64,000 bases of DNA from CBDEFX01 sp965237635 (lineage in GTDB: Bacteria; Chloroflexota; Dehalococcoidia; Lucifugimonadales; CAUZJF01): positions 1,116,001 to 1,180,000 of the forward strand of contig CBDEFX010000002.1 of assembly GCA_965237635.1 (NCBI GenBank), read 5' to 3'. Both the position numbers and the translations under genes were made by a program. The notes under the pieces were generated by a model. The model searched no databases. It worked only from the letters and a program-made list of their open reading frames with translations, and was not told the DNA's origin. Positions 52,012-61,700 of the stretch are shown piece after piece. Positions within the stretch are counted from its first letter, which is position 1. Each line of letters begins with the position of its first letter.

Positions 52012-52631
52012 GGGCCGGATGTCCTCCGGCAGTTGTCGGCGTCCTCGCCGGACGCCCGCTCAACCACGCCGCAGAGCGTGCCGTGGACTCCCTCGATGAC
52101 CCAGCCGGCGAAGGCTTTCGCCCAACGCGCCGGGCTGAGGGCGGCGAGAACCTTGTCCCAGATCTTGCCGGGCTGGTGGATGGGGACGACGGCGTAGAAG
52201 TCGCTCCTCAACCCGGACTGGGTGCCCGCCAGCATGACCAGCAAGTAGGCCCGGTCGCGGTCGAGGTCCGGCTGCTCGTCGAGGGCCGGGTACTCCCAGG
52301 AGTATTCCCAGCCGTCCGAACGTTTCTTCTCGCCGCCCTTGACCCGGTACATGGCGGTGATCCAGTCGCCGGTGTCGGCGTCCCGGACGGCGTAGAAGAG
52401 GGTTTCGAGCTGGCGGTCGAAGACGGGCCGGGCGACGAACTCGCCGCCGCCCTTGCGCTCCACGAAGTCCCGTTCGGCGTTGACGAGCTTGATCTCGTTG
52501 CCGGGCGGGGCCTGGGCCAGTGCGATGCCGCTGGACGGGATTGCAAGGAGCGCCGCAAAAAGCAGCGCGGTTGCCAGGGGTAAGAGCCGCCTTGCCGACC
52601 GGAGTTTCGATTTCAGCGCCAAGATGTCCAC
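52008..52631 (-). CDS. Secreted protein of the conjugation operon, unknown
   Basis: 207 residues. Signal peptide with LLPLATALLFAALLAIPSSG and a probable cut after ALAQA. The mature part has FVARPVFDRQLETLFYAVRD and a central charged region; Cys appear only near the end (TLCGVV, DNCRR). It is the first gene of the leftward transfer operon and overlaps virB6 by four bases. It may be an outer channel part in place of VirB8/VirB5-like proteins, but no family is recognised. Confidence 0.6.
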   Translation of the reverse strand: MDILALKSKLRSARRLLPLATALLFAALLAIPSSGIALAQAPPGNEIKLVNAERDFVERKGGGEFVARPVFDRQLETLFYAVRDADTGDWITAMYRVKGGEKKRSDGWEYSWEYPALDEQPDLDRDRAYLLVMLAGTQSGLRSDFYAVVPIHQPGKIWDKVLAALSPARWAKAFAGWVIEGVHGTLCGVVERASGEDADNCRRTSGP

Positions 52632-53089
52632 CTCTCTGCGGTTTGCTGCGCCTCATCGGACCGGGGCGCTCGCAAGAGAGTCTGAACAATCGAAATCCGG
52701 TAGGAAACTGCCTGGAAGGTGCATCAAATAATGCACCCTTCAAGCTCCTGCCAAACCGCCCCCTCATGTGCTGTTATTGGGGTGTACAGGAGTTTGAGTT
52801 TTGTCGGGAAGCAAAAAGCGGGTCGTGGGCAAGCTGAAACAGGGGAAATCACCCCCCTACAGGCGGTAAACAGTGAACACTTGGAGTTAAGTCCGGGTTC
52901 CGGTTGGAAACGCCGAAACGCCGTCGATGTGGGGGTGCAGACACGGCGGAAATACGGCGGGCCGGTTGGAAAACGGGGCGGGAAATGCGCTGGATGTGGG
53001 GGTGCATGACGCCGGGAAACGGCGGGGTCGAAAACGAAGCCAAAGCTGAGCCGAACTTGAGGGCAAGTCAAAAGAGGGAGGAAATTGCC
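52632..53089. other. Divergent control region of the conjugation element; possible oriT or origin
   Basis: 458 bases lie between the leftward transfer operon and the rightward HTH gene. They hold two imperfect direct repeats (52900-52961 and 52962-53025) and several short inverted motifs. No coding potential is convincing. Confidence 0.5.
52900..53025. repeat. Two ~62-bp imperfect direct repeats
   Basis: Each unit starts CCGGTTGGAAA and contains GATGTGGGGGTGCA (52926 and 52993), followed by a CGGGAAAC/CGGAAATAC-type end. They are 62-67 bases apart with one small insertion. Their position between divergent transcripts suits an operator, an iteron origin or an oriT. Confidence 0.6.
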
Positions 53090-53920
53090 ATGAGAACCAC
53101 CGAACACGGCATCGAGGACAGCAGGGACGTGGAGAACATCCACCACATGCGGCTCATGGCGCTGCTGCAAGAGCTGGTGCGGGAGAAGGGCTACAAGGGC
53201 GCGGCGCGGGTGTTGGAGATCGACCCGCAGACGGTGACCGACAGCGCCAAGACGGGGAGGCTGTCCCGGCGGGTGCGGGACTCGTTGGAGCGGGCGTTGC
53301 AGGAGGGCGTCGGGTCGGCGGCCGAGCGGCAGCGCAGGCGCAACGAGGAGGTCGAAGGGCGGGTCGAGGCGCTTGAGAAGGGGCACGACGAGCTGGGCAA
53401 GGAGCTGCGGAGGCGCATGGCTGCCGTCGAGGGCCAGGTTGCGGCCCTGCGGCGTGACGGCCCCCAGGGGACCGGGGCCGGTCATGCCGGCGCCGGTCCC
53501 TCCCAGCCGGGTTCAGGCGAGGCGCAAGCCAGTGCGACCGGCCAAGGCAGAAAGCCTCCGACGAAACCGTCGATGCGGCGGGAGTACCCAGACCTTGCGA
53601 CAAGGGAGCCTGCCGATGACGACGAGGAGATATTCGGCGACGCCTTTCCGCTGATCGTCGAGTGGCGGGGGCTGAAGGACTCCCACCCGAACGAGGGAAG
53701 GGGCCTTTCGTGGCTGGCGGCCCAGGAGCGTCTGCTGGCAGTCGAGCTGGCCCTGCTCGAAGAGCGCGGGATGACGCTTCCGCCGGAGAAACAGCCGCTG
53801 CGGGGCCTCGACCGGAGCGGTCAGATCAGCTGGCGCAGGACCGCGCTCTACGACACGCGGAGAGCGTGGAAGAAGGCCGAGTTTCTGCGAAAGGTTACGT
53901 TCGGACTCTGGGGGAAATAG
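53090..53920 (+). CDS. HTH/coiled-coil protein of the conjugative element
   Basis: 276 residues from ATG 53090 after GGGAGGA. The N-terminus (MRLMALLQELVREKGYKGAA then RVLEIDPQTVTDSAKTGRLS) looks like a HTH. A coiled coil of about 50 residues (RNEEVEGRVEALEKGHDELG) and a Gly/Pro/Ala linker come next. The C-terminal domain has EWRGLKDSHPNEGRGLSWLA, not recognised. It is divergent from the transfer operon across the repeat region and could be its regulator or origin-binding protein. Confidence 0.55.
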   Translation: MRTTEHGIEDSRDVENIHHMRLMALLQELVREKGYKGAARVLEIDPQTVTDSAKTGRLSRRVRDSLERALQEGVGSAAERQRRRNEEVEGRVEALEKGHDELGKELRRRMAAVEGQVAALRRDGPQGTGAGHAGAGPSQPGSGEAQASATGQGRKPPTKPSMRREYPDLATREPADDDEEIFGDAFPLIVEWRGLKDSHPNEGRGLSWLAAQERLLAVELALLEERGMTLPPEKQPLRGLDRSGQISWRRTALYDTRRAWKKAEFLRKVTFGLWGK

Positions 53921-53954
53921 CCGGTGCCGGAGTGCGCCGGGTTTCCAGTGAACT

Positions 53955-54593
53955 TTACCTGATGTTTTTCGGAACTAAACTGAACGATTTGGGCGATTGG
54001 ACTCCGAAAGTCTTCACATCGGGTTCCGGGTGGAGTAATAACCGGTCGCCTGAAGCGATACCGCTCAACGTCGACCTGGCAGCCTGGGGCACGTTGAAGT
54101 TCACATAGCTGGAGCCAACGCTCCTCACATCGCTGGCAGCGAAGCTGACCGCGCCCTGCGCGGTCTGAATCCACACCGTCAAATCCGCGCCGTCGCCCGA
54201 CGACCCGAAATAGTCCCTCAGCACCAGGGGACCGTCGTCATTGAGCCGCAGAAGAGAGCCGTCGCTCTCCGGGAGCATCACCCTCACGATGCTTGAGCCC
54301 TCGCCAAGCAGCACCTCCCCGTCGACCAGAGAACCCGACCCGGTCCACCTCGATCCCGACGCCGAATAAAGCGCCGGCTCGCTGCCCGCGCCGCCCGCCT
54401 CAAACAAAGCGGCCGCCTCGACCTCCAAGCCCCCCCGATTGAAATCGGACAACTCCAAAGGACTATCCGATGCGGACACACCTCCTGCATTCAAGATGGT
54501 GGCCAACACCAGCAGCGCCAGCGCGAGGCGCGGCGTCCGACTTGCCGTTTCCATTCGCTTGTTCATTGCTATCATTTGCTCCCTTACGTCCAA
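53955..54593 (-). CDS. Secreted protein of unknown function
   Basis: Up to 212 residues. An N-terminal signal peptide (RLALALLVLATILNAGGVSA) is followed by a mature chain rich in Ser, Gly and Asp. It contains RVMLPESDGSLLRLND and FGSSGDGADLTVWIQTAQGA, suggesting all-beta structure. Start choice among ATG 54593, 54572 and later ones is open. No Cys and no known domain. It precedes the large secreted proteins on the same strand and may belong with them. Confidence 0.6.
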   Translation of the reverse strand: MDVREQMIAMNKRMETASRTPRLALALLVLATILNAGGVSASDSPLELSDFNRGGLEVEAAALFEAGGAGSEPALYSASGSRWTGSGSLVDGEVLLGEGSSIVRVMLPESDGSLLRLNDDGPLVLRDYFGSSGDGADLTVWIQTAQGAVSFAASDVRSVGSSYVNFNVPQAARSTLSGIASGDRLLLHPEPDVKTFGVQSPKSFSLVPKNIR

Positions 54594-54696
54594 CTATTTA
54601 CTTTTGCGTAGTGGCATTACGGAGGCGTGCGGAGTCCCGCCTCCTGCGAGAGGGTGTTCCCATACCGCGGCGTGGACCGGCCGTGTTCATTCCCGC

Positions 54697-57600
54697 CTAA
54701 CCCCCCGGCCCCGATACGGTCAACTCCACCCCGCCGGAAAACATCCTGCCGTCTTCGGTGCATACGGCGCCGTCGGCAGCGCAGTCCGTGGTGGCCAGCA
54801 GGGCGATGGTCACTCCGGCGTTGCCGGACGGCTGCACGGTGATCTCCCACCGGACGTTCTTGCCCCGCTCCAGACGCCGCGCTCTCACCACCTCGCCTCC
54901 CGTCACCGTGAAAGCGTGGTCCCGGAGCGTCCTGTAGCTGAAGTTGTCCTTGGGCGTCTCGCTGAACCGCAGCTCGAAGGTGAACACGCTCTGTCCGTCG
55001 TGGGACTCAGGCGCGTCGTGGATGGCGGCCGTCAGCAGCGGCTGCGTGACCGCCGCCGTTGGCGCGCTGGTCAGCGACTCCTCGTTGCCCGCGTCGTCCG
55101 TGAACGTCACCCTCACTTTGATCGCCTTGCCCTCGTCGTCCGCGGCCAAGGTGTATGTCGAGCCGGTGGCGCCGGCTATCTCCACGTCGTCGGCCAGCCA
55201 CCCGTAGGTGAAGGTGGCGCTGGTGAGGCCATCGGCATCTGCGATGCCCGACGTGTCCGCCGTCAGCGTCTCGCCTACCTGGACCGTGCCTCTTATGGTG
55301 GGTGCGCCCGTTGCAGGGCTGTTGACCACCTGCTGCTCCACCGGGCCGGGAACGGTGAGCTCTGTGGCGCTGGAGAGCTTCCTATTGTCCACGGTGCACA
55401 CGGCGCCCCAGTGGGCGCAGTCGGTTGTTGCGGGAAGGGAGACGGTCACGTCGTGGTCTCCGGACGGGTGTACCGTGATCCTCCACCCGACATTGCTGGG
55501 CGGGTTGACCCTCTGCGCGTTCACCACCTCGCCACCCGTCACCGTGAAAGCGTGGTCCCTGAGGGTCCTGTAGCTGAAGTTGTCCTTGGGCGTCTCGCTG
55601 AACCGCAGCTCGAAGGTGAAGGCATTCTGTCCATCGTGGGAACCGGGCGTGTCTTGAACTGTGGCCGTTAGCGGTGAAGGCGCAGCAGCCACCAAGCCCG
55701 TCGTTGCGCTGGTCACCGACTCCTCGTTGCCTGCGTCGTCGGTGAAGCTCAGCCTGACCTTGATGGTCTTGCCCTGCTCGCTGGAGGTGAGGGTGTAGGT
55801 TGAGGCGGTGGCGCCGGCTATCTCCGCGTCGTCGGCCAGCCATCGGTAGGCGAAACTGGCATTGGTCAACCCGTCGGCGTCGGCAATCCCCGACGTGTCC
55901 ACCGTCAGCGTCTCGCTCACCTGCGCCGTCCCGCTGATGCTGGGCGCGCCGCTGGCCGGGCTGTTGGCCACCGTCACGGCCTCAGTTGCCGCGCTGGTCA
56001 CCGACTCCTCGTTGCCTGCGTCGTCGGTGAAGCTCAGCCTGACCTTGATGGTCTTGCCCTGCTCGCTGGAGGTGAGGGTGTAGGTTGAGGCGGTGGCGCC
56101 GGCTATCTCGACGTCGTCGGCCAGCCACCGGTAGGCGAAACTGGCATTGGTCAACCCGTCGGCGTCGGCAATCCCCGACGTGTCCACCGTCAGCGTCTCG
56201 CTCACCTGCGCCGTCCCGCTGATGCTGGGCGCGCCGCTGGCCGGGCTGTTGGCCACCGTCACGGCCTCAGTTGCCGCGCTGGTCACCGACTCCTCGTTGC
56301 CTGCGTCGTCGGTGAAGCTCAGCCTGACCCTGATGGTCTTGCCCTGCTCGCTGGAGGTGAGGGTGTAGGTTGAGGCGGTGGCGCCGGCTATCTCGACGTC
56401 GTCGGCCAGCCACCGGTAGGCGAAACTGGCATTGGTCAACCCGTCGGCGTCGGCAATCCCCGACGTGTCCACCGTCAGCGTCTCGCTCACCTGCGCCGTC
56501 CCGCTGATGCTGGGCGCGCCGCTGGCCGGGCTGTTGGCCACCGTCACGGCCTCAGTTGCCGCGCTGGTCACCGACTCCTCGTTGCCTGCGTCGTCGGTGA
56601 AGCTCAACCTGACCCTGATGGTCTTGCCTTGCACGCTAGCCGAGAGTGCGTAGCTGGAATCGATGGCATCGGCTATCTCCGCGTCGTCGGCCAGCCACTG
56701 ATATGCAAAGACCGCACCCATCATGCCGTCCTCGTCGGCGATGCCCGTCGAGGTCGCCGTCAGGGCTTGGCCCACCACAGGAGAGCCCTCTATGGCGGGG
56801 CTGCCCGTTGCCGGGCTGTTGCGGTTGCTCGTTACCCTGCTATCGGGCCCCGGCACCGTCTCCGAAAGGCCTTTCGAGAGCGGCCGCCCATCGGCGCACA
56901 CTGATCCGACTTCGGTGCATTCCCGTCGCGGTAGCCGGATAGTGATATCCCCCCTCTGGGTGGGCTCTACAGTTACAATCCAAAAGGTGTATGGGGTCAA
57001 AAGCCTGACGACAGCAATGTCCGCCCCTGCTATGTGCAGTAATCCGTCCCACACCGTCCGTCGACCTAGCTCGTCTGGCTGTTGGTTGAAGAAGAGCCAG
57101 AAGAAAAAGTCCTTCTCACCGTCATGTCGCTCCGGCAGGACAAGGAATTGGGCGGCGAACGGCGGTATGGGGGGTGCAGGGGGCTTGGGTTCGGGGGCTG
57201 GGGGTTGCGGTACTATGTCCGGCGCCTGCCTGATCAGCTCGAGTGCAACCGCCATTTGTGTTCCCATTATCGAAGGGTCAATCAGGTCGATGACGTCGTC
57301 ATAGGAGTTCGACACCGACAGGTCATCGCCATGGAAGCTGATGGTGGGTACGGAGAGAGTTCTGCTGAAAAAGCAGTGGTCACTGAAGCAGGAACCCCCC
57401 GGCGGGTTCCAGTACCTCACGTCAAGAGAGTTCTGCGAAGCGAATGTTCCCGTTACCCAATCGGTGAGTACGCGGGATCCGATGGACGAGACCGCGGGTC
57501 TGCCCGAACCCAGCGAGGTGAGGTTGATCATCGCGATGATCGCGCCCTCCTCATACGCGGAATACTCCTCCACGTAGAAATCGCTGCCGTGAAGGCCCCA

Positions 57601-58668
57601 TTCTTCGGCTCCGAAGAATATGAACCGCACCGTGTGGGATAGCTGCAGGCCGGAGATTTCCTCCGCCATCACCAGCAGCGACGCCACGCCGGTGCCGTTG
57701 TCACTTGCCCCCTGTGCACTGCGCAGCGTGTCGTAGTGTGCTCCCACCACCACCACGCCGGCGGTGCTGTCTGTGCCCACCTTCTCGGCTATGATGTTTC
57801 TAGAGGTCAGCCACCTCCTGTAAGTCACCTTGAGCCTCACACGCACTTCGGTGCCCTCCTTTAGCGTGTCCAGGAGGCTTGTCCCTTCCTCACGCCAAAT
57901 CGTGGCCACTGGAATGGTCGATCCTGAGTTATCCCCTTCAATGAGCGACCCCGAGAAGGGTTGTTCGTTCCTGAAAACTCTGTCCTGGCTGTTGTATATG
58001 ATGGCAGCCACAGCTCCCGCTCCGGCTACGCGACTGACCTGCTCGGCGAATGAGATACTTCCACGCTCTATGATTGCGACCTTCCCATCAAGTCCGGAGT
58101 CCGGCACATCGCCTGCCAAAGCCTTGCCCACTGCGACGACCGGCGCGGTCACATCACCTACTGCGCTGCCCTCCATGGCTTGGGACCGCACGTCGCGGGC
58201 GCGCGACCCAACCAGCGAGAGTTCCGACACTTCGTTCTCTTCACCACGCCTTCGAAAGGGCTGAACCGTTACCGTATAGCCGCCTAGAGCCTTCAGTTTC
58301 CCTTCTATGTATTCGGCAGCGGCGAGCTCTTCAGGACTGTAAGGCTGACGTGGCGAATAGAATGTGGTGAGGTGCCTGAGTTCGGCCATGCCCTCCGAGG
58401 ACAGTCGTTGCATCAGCTGTGTGAGGGTCTCCGATGATTCCTCCTGGGTCTGGGCCCTCGCCGGTCGAACGGGCTCGAAGGACGCGGACGCCAAAGCAAC
58501 CAGGGCGATCAGGACGATCAGGAGTGCCCTAACCAGGCCTGCTTCCACCCACCCAAGGGCGCTTGCGCGCCGCTCTCCCGGGGTACCGGTACGAGCCCGG
58601 ACCATGCGCGCGCCGTCTCGACTCGCGATCCGACCGAATATTTCCATCATTCTCCTCTGTAAGTCCAT
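54697..58668 (-). CDS. M28-like metallopeptidase with PA domain and Ig-like repeats; two metal ligands substituted
   Basis: 1323 residues. A long signal region (about 41-72); a PA domain (about 175-270); an M28 fold with VVVVGAHYDT (His311), GASDNGTG (Asp323) and FFGAEEWGL (Glu355/356). Where the family has an Asp after IN, this reads INLTS (Thr384), and the final His position reads VSNSYDD (Asn454). Then come a cysteine-containing beta domain, four tandem Ig-like repeats of 95 residues, and a C-terminal module (ESHDGQSVFTFELRFSE ... GAVCTEDGRM) shared with the next gene. Probably exported and surface-active; catalysis is doubtful. Confidence 0.85.
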   Translation of the reverse strand: MDLQRRMMEIFGRIASRDGARMVRARTGTPGERRASALGWVEAGLVRALLIVLIALVALASASFEPVRPARAQTQEESSETLTQLMQRLSSEGMAELRHLTTFYSPRQPYSPEELAAAEYIEGKLKALGGYTVTVQPFRRRGEENEVSELSLVGSRARDVRSQAMEGSAVGDVTAPVVAVGKALAGDVPDSGLDGKVAIIERGSISFAEQVSRVAGAGAVAAIIYNSQDRVFRNEQPFSGSLIEGDNSGSTIPVATIWREEGTSLLDTLKEGTEVRVRLKVTYRRWLTSRNIIAEKVGTDSTAGVVVVGAHYDTLRSAQGASDNGTGVASLLVMAEEISGLQLSHTVRFIFFGAEEWGLHGSDFYVEEYSAYEEGAIIAMINLTSLGSGRPAVSSIGSRVLTDWVTGTFASQNSLDVRYWNPPGGSCFSDHCFFSRTLSVPTISFHGDDLSVSNSYDDVIDLIDPSIMGTQMAVALELIRQAPDIVPQPPAPEPKPPAPPIPPFAAQFLVLPERHDGEKDFFFWLFFNQQPDELGRRTVWDGLLHIAGADIAVVRLLTPYTFWIVTVEPTQRGDITIRLPRRECTEVGSVCADGRPLSKGLSETVPGPDSRVTSNRNSPATGSPAIEGSPVVGQALTATSTGIADEDGMMGAVFAYQWLADDAEIADAIDSSYALSASVQGKTIRVRLSFTDDAGNEESVTSAATEAVTVANSPASGAPSISGTAQVSETLTVDTSGIADADGLTNASFAYRWLADDVEIAGATASTYTLTSSEQGKTIRVRLSFTDDAGNEESVTSAATEAVTVANSPASGAPSISGTAQVSETLTVDTSGIADADGLTNASFAYRWLADDVEIAGATASTYTLTSSEQGKTIKVRLSFTDDAGNEESVTSAATEAVTVANSPASGAPSISGTAQVSETLTVDTSGIADADGLTNASFAYRWLADDAEIAGATASTYTLTSSEQGKTIKVRLSFTDDAGNEESVTSATTGLVAAAPSPLTATVQDTPGSHDGQNAFTFELRFSETPKDNFSYRTLRDHAFTVTGGEVVNAQRVNPPSNVGWRITVHPSGDHDVTVSLPATTDCAHWGAVCTVDNRKLSSATELTVPGPVEQQVVNSPATGAPTIRGTVQVGETLTADTSGIADADGLTSATFTYGWLADDVEIAGATGSTYTLAADDEGKAIKVRVTFTDDAGNEESLTSAPTAAVTQPLLTAAIHDAPESHDGQSVFTFELRFSETPKDNFSYRTLRDHAFTVTGGEVVRARRLERGKNVRWEITVQPSGNAGVTIALLATTDCAADGAVCTEDGRMFSGGVELTVSGPGG
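55711..56640 (-). repeat. 285-bp tandem repeats encoding Ig-like domains
   Basis: Near-identical units start at 55711, 55996, 56281 and 56566 (GGTCACCGACTCCTCGTTGC). Each encodes a 95-residue domain ending FTDDAGNEESVTSA. The high DNA identity suggests recent duplication or gene conversion, and copy number is likely to vary. Confidence 0.9.
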
Positions 58669-58707
58669 GTATGAAATCTTTCTGTGTTTGGGAGCCGTGC
58701 GGCTCGC

Positions 58708-61700
58708 CTACCCGCTCGGTCCCGAGACGGTCAATTCCAGCCTGCCGGACAGCATCCTGCCGTCATTTGTGCAAACTGCTCCCTGGGCGTCGCAGTCCGT
58801 GGTGACCGGCAGCAGGATGGTCACTGCGGCATTGGAGTTCGGGCGGACGTGTATCTCCCATCGGATGTTCTTGCCGCGCTCCAATCGACGAGCCTTCGTC
58901 ACCTCGCCGCCCGTCACCGTGAACGCATGGTCCCGCAGCGTCTTGTAGCTGATCGAGGGTTCCTCGCTGAACCGCAGCTCGAAGGTGAACTTTCTCCGCC
59001 CGTCGTGAGACTCAGGCGCGTCGTGGATGGCGGCCGTCAGCAGCGGCTGCGTCACCGCCGCCGTTGCCGCGCTGGTCAGCGACTCCTCATTGCCCACGTC
59101 GTCTGTGAACGTGACCCGGACCTTGAGGGCCTTCCCCACGTCCCCTGCGACCACGGTGTATGTCGACGCCGACGCGTTCTCGATGGCTGCATCGTCTGCC
59201 AGCCACTGGTAGGCAAAGACCGCGTCGACGATTCCATCGTCGTCCCCGATATCGGACGTGGTCGCGGTCAGGGTCCGCCCGACCACCGGCGAGCCGTCTA
59301 TGCCGGGCGCGCCTGTGGCCGGGGTGTTCGCAGGCTCATCATCGGGGATAACCAGTGTCGGGGAGACGATCACCGCGAAGCTGGTCAGCGACTCCTCGTT
59401 GCCCGCGTCGTCGGTGAAGGTCACCCTCACCATGAGGCCCTTGCCCTCGTCCTCCGTGGTCACGGTGTAGGTCTGGCCGGTGGCTCCCGCGATGTCCGTG
59501 TCGGTCACGGTCGCCAGCTCACGGCGAATCCACTGGTAGGCGAAGACAGCGCCCGACATCCCGTCCTCGTCCTCTATGCCGGTAGTTGTCGCGGTGAGCG
59601 TCTCGCCGGCCCGCAGGGAGCCGTCGATGCCGGGCCCGCCCGTCGCCGGGCTGTTCACGGCCTGATGCTGAGAGTCTGGACCCGGGATGGTGGCTTCCGG
59701 CTGGTTGGTGAGCTGCCGGTCTTCCACCGCGCAGGGCGCGCCCAGCACGAGGTCATCTTCCCGCGTGCCATCGCTGCGAAGGGAAACGCAGTACCGGTTC
59801 TTCGGCAGGACGACGGTTATGTCGCCCTGCGTCTCCGGACGGATGGTCACCGCCCATTTCCTGGTGTTCCGGTCGAGCCAGTGGGCGCTCGTCACCGTTC
59901 CGCCCGTCACCTCCAGCAGGTCGTCCCTGGGGAAGCCGTGGCCGACCCAGACCGACTCGCTGAACTCGATGTTGAAGGTGATGCTGCTCCCGCCGTCGTG
60001 GGAGGCCGGCACGTCGGTGAGCTGCGCGGTCAACGGCTGCAGCGACGAGCGCGGCGTTTCGTTGGTCGCCTCCTGGAAGGCAGAGCGTCCCCTGTCGGCC
60101 GCGTAGTTGCCGTGGGTGTCGCGAAGCGCGGGCGCGGTGGTGACGACGGGCTCCTGGTAGAGCCAGGTCACCTCGTCGGCTGCCGATACGGCGGAGGAGA
60201 GGGTCAGCCTAACCTCGCGGCCCACTATGGTGACCGAGTCGACCGGCCGTATTCCATCGTTGACCATCACGACGAAGGAGCTGGTCGCGGGCACGGAGCT
60301 TGTGTTCATATACCTGTCGTAGCGCAGGGTCAGCGTACTGCCGTTGACGACCGACTCGGCCACCCTGGGCACGCTCCCCTGCGGCCTGGCGACCATCTCG
60401 GCCGAGGGATGGCTGTCCCCCACCGCGTTGGTCGCAATGACCCTGACCGTGTACAGCGTTCCGCCGGTCAGGCCGGTCACCGTCGCTCTTCCGGCCAGAG
60501 CGTTTACCCTGTCCGCCGGTTTTTCGGATACGGCGGCGGCATCCGTCCAGCTGTCTCCGGCCTCTTTCCACCGGACCTTGTAGCCGGTGATCGCCGAGCC
60601 GCCGTCGGTGCGCGGCAGCCACCAGTGCACGGAGATCGCGCTGCTGCCGAACGAGTCCGCGTCCACCAGCCTGGGGACGCCGGGCACAACCGCCTGGGGC
60701 TGGTCCGCGAAGGGCGTCCGCATGATGCCGATCCGGTTCGTCGTAGAGGGTGTCCAGTCCGCGAACAGGTTCTGGATTCCGGCCCCGTACCACCGGAACT
60801 CGTGCCAGTTCTGGAGCGCCTGGCTCAGCGGCAGGGTCACGTCGTCGATGTACAGGGTCCAGTCCCTGTAGTGGTCCGGGGAAGGGGCAGACCGCTCAAG
60901 GCCGCGGGCGATGCTGATTTGCAGCTCCGCTTCGTTCTGGAAAGACCTGCTCCACGTGTTGTCCATCTCCGGGTAGATGCCGGGAATGATGCGGATTCGG
61001 TGGATGGTGTACCCCAGGCCCCCGAACTCAAAATCGTCGTCGCTAATGCTGGAAGCCGGGTCCCAGCTCGCCTTGTAGATGAGCTCGTTCCAGGCCCAGT
61101 CCAGTGCGGTGCGGTCGGCAAAATTGACGTCGGCGCACAGCAGGGCGACGCTGCAGTCCAGGGCGGTGAACTGCCAGATGTTGATGATCGTCTCCTCGGT
61201 CCCGCTCCTGGTTATCCTGTCCGGCAGCGTGGTCCCGAAGCTCAGCTTCACCGACTCGCCAAAGTCCTCCTCATCGTCGTCCGTGGCCGCGAACGTGAAC
61301 GTCTTCTCCGTCTCCCCCGCGTCGAAGCTCACGCTGGCCGGCACGGTGTAGTCCGCCGACGTTGCGCCCTCCTGGTTGGTGGCCGTGATGGGAATGCTGA
61401 CGGTCCGCTCCGGGTCCGCGCTCAGCCTCACCCGCACCCCGACGTTGCTCCCCTCGACCACCGTGTACTCGTCCTGCGTGAACTGCACGGTGACGTGGGG
61501 ATTGTCGTCGTCGTCGATGCTCACCGTCGTCTCGTCCTGCGTGCCCTCCGACACCCGGTCGGGCAGCATCTCGAACGTCACCTTCACGCCCTCGTCGTCG
61601 TCATCCACCTCGTCCTGCGTGGCGCTGAACGTAAACGTCTTCGATGTCTCGCCGGTGTTGAAGGTCACGCTTGTGGGAATGCCGGAGTAGTCGTCGGACG

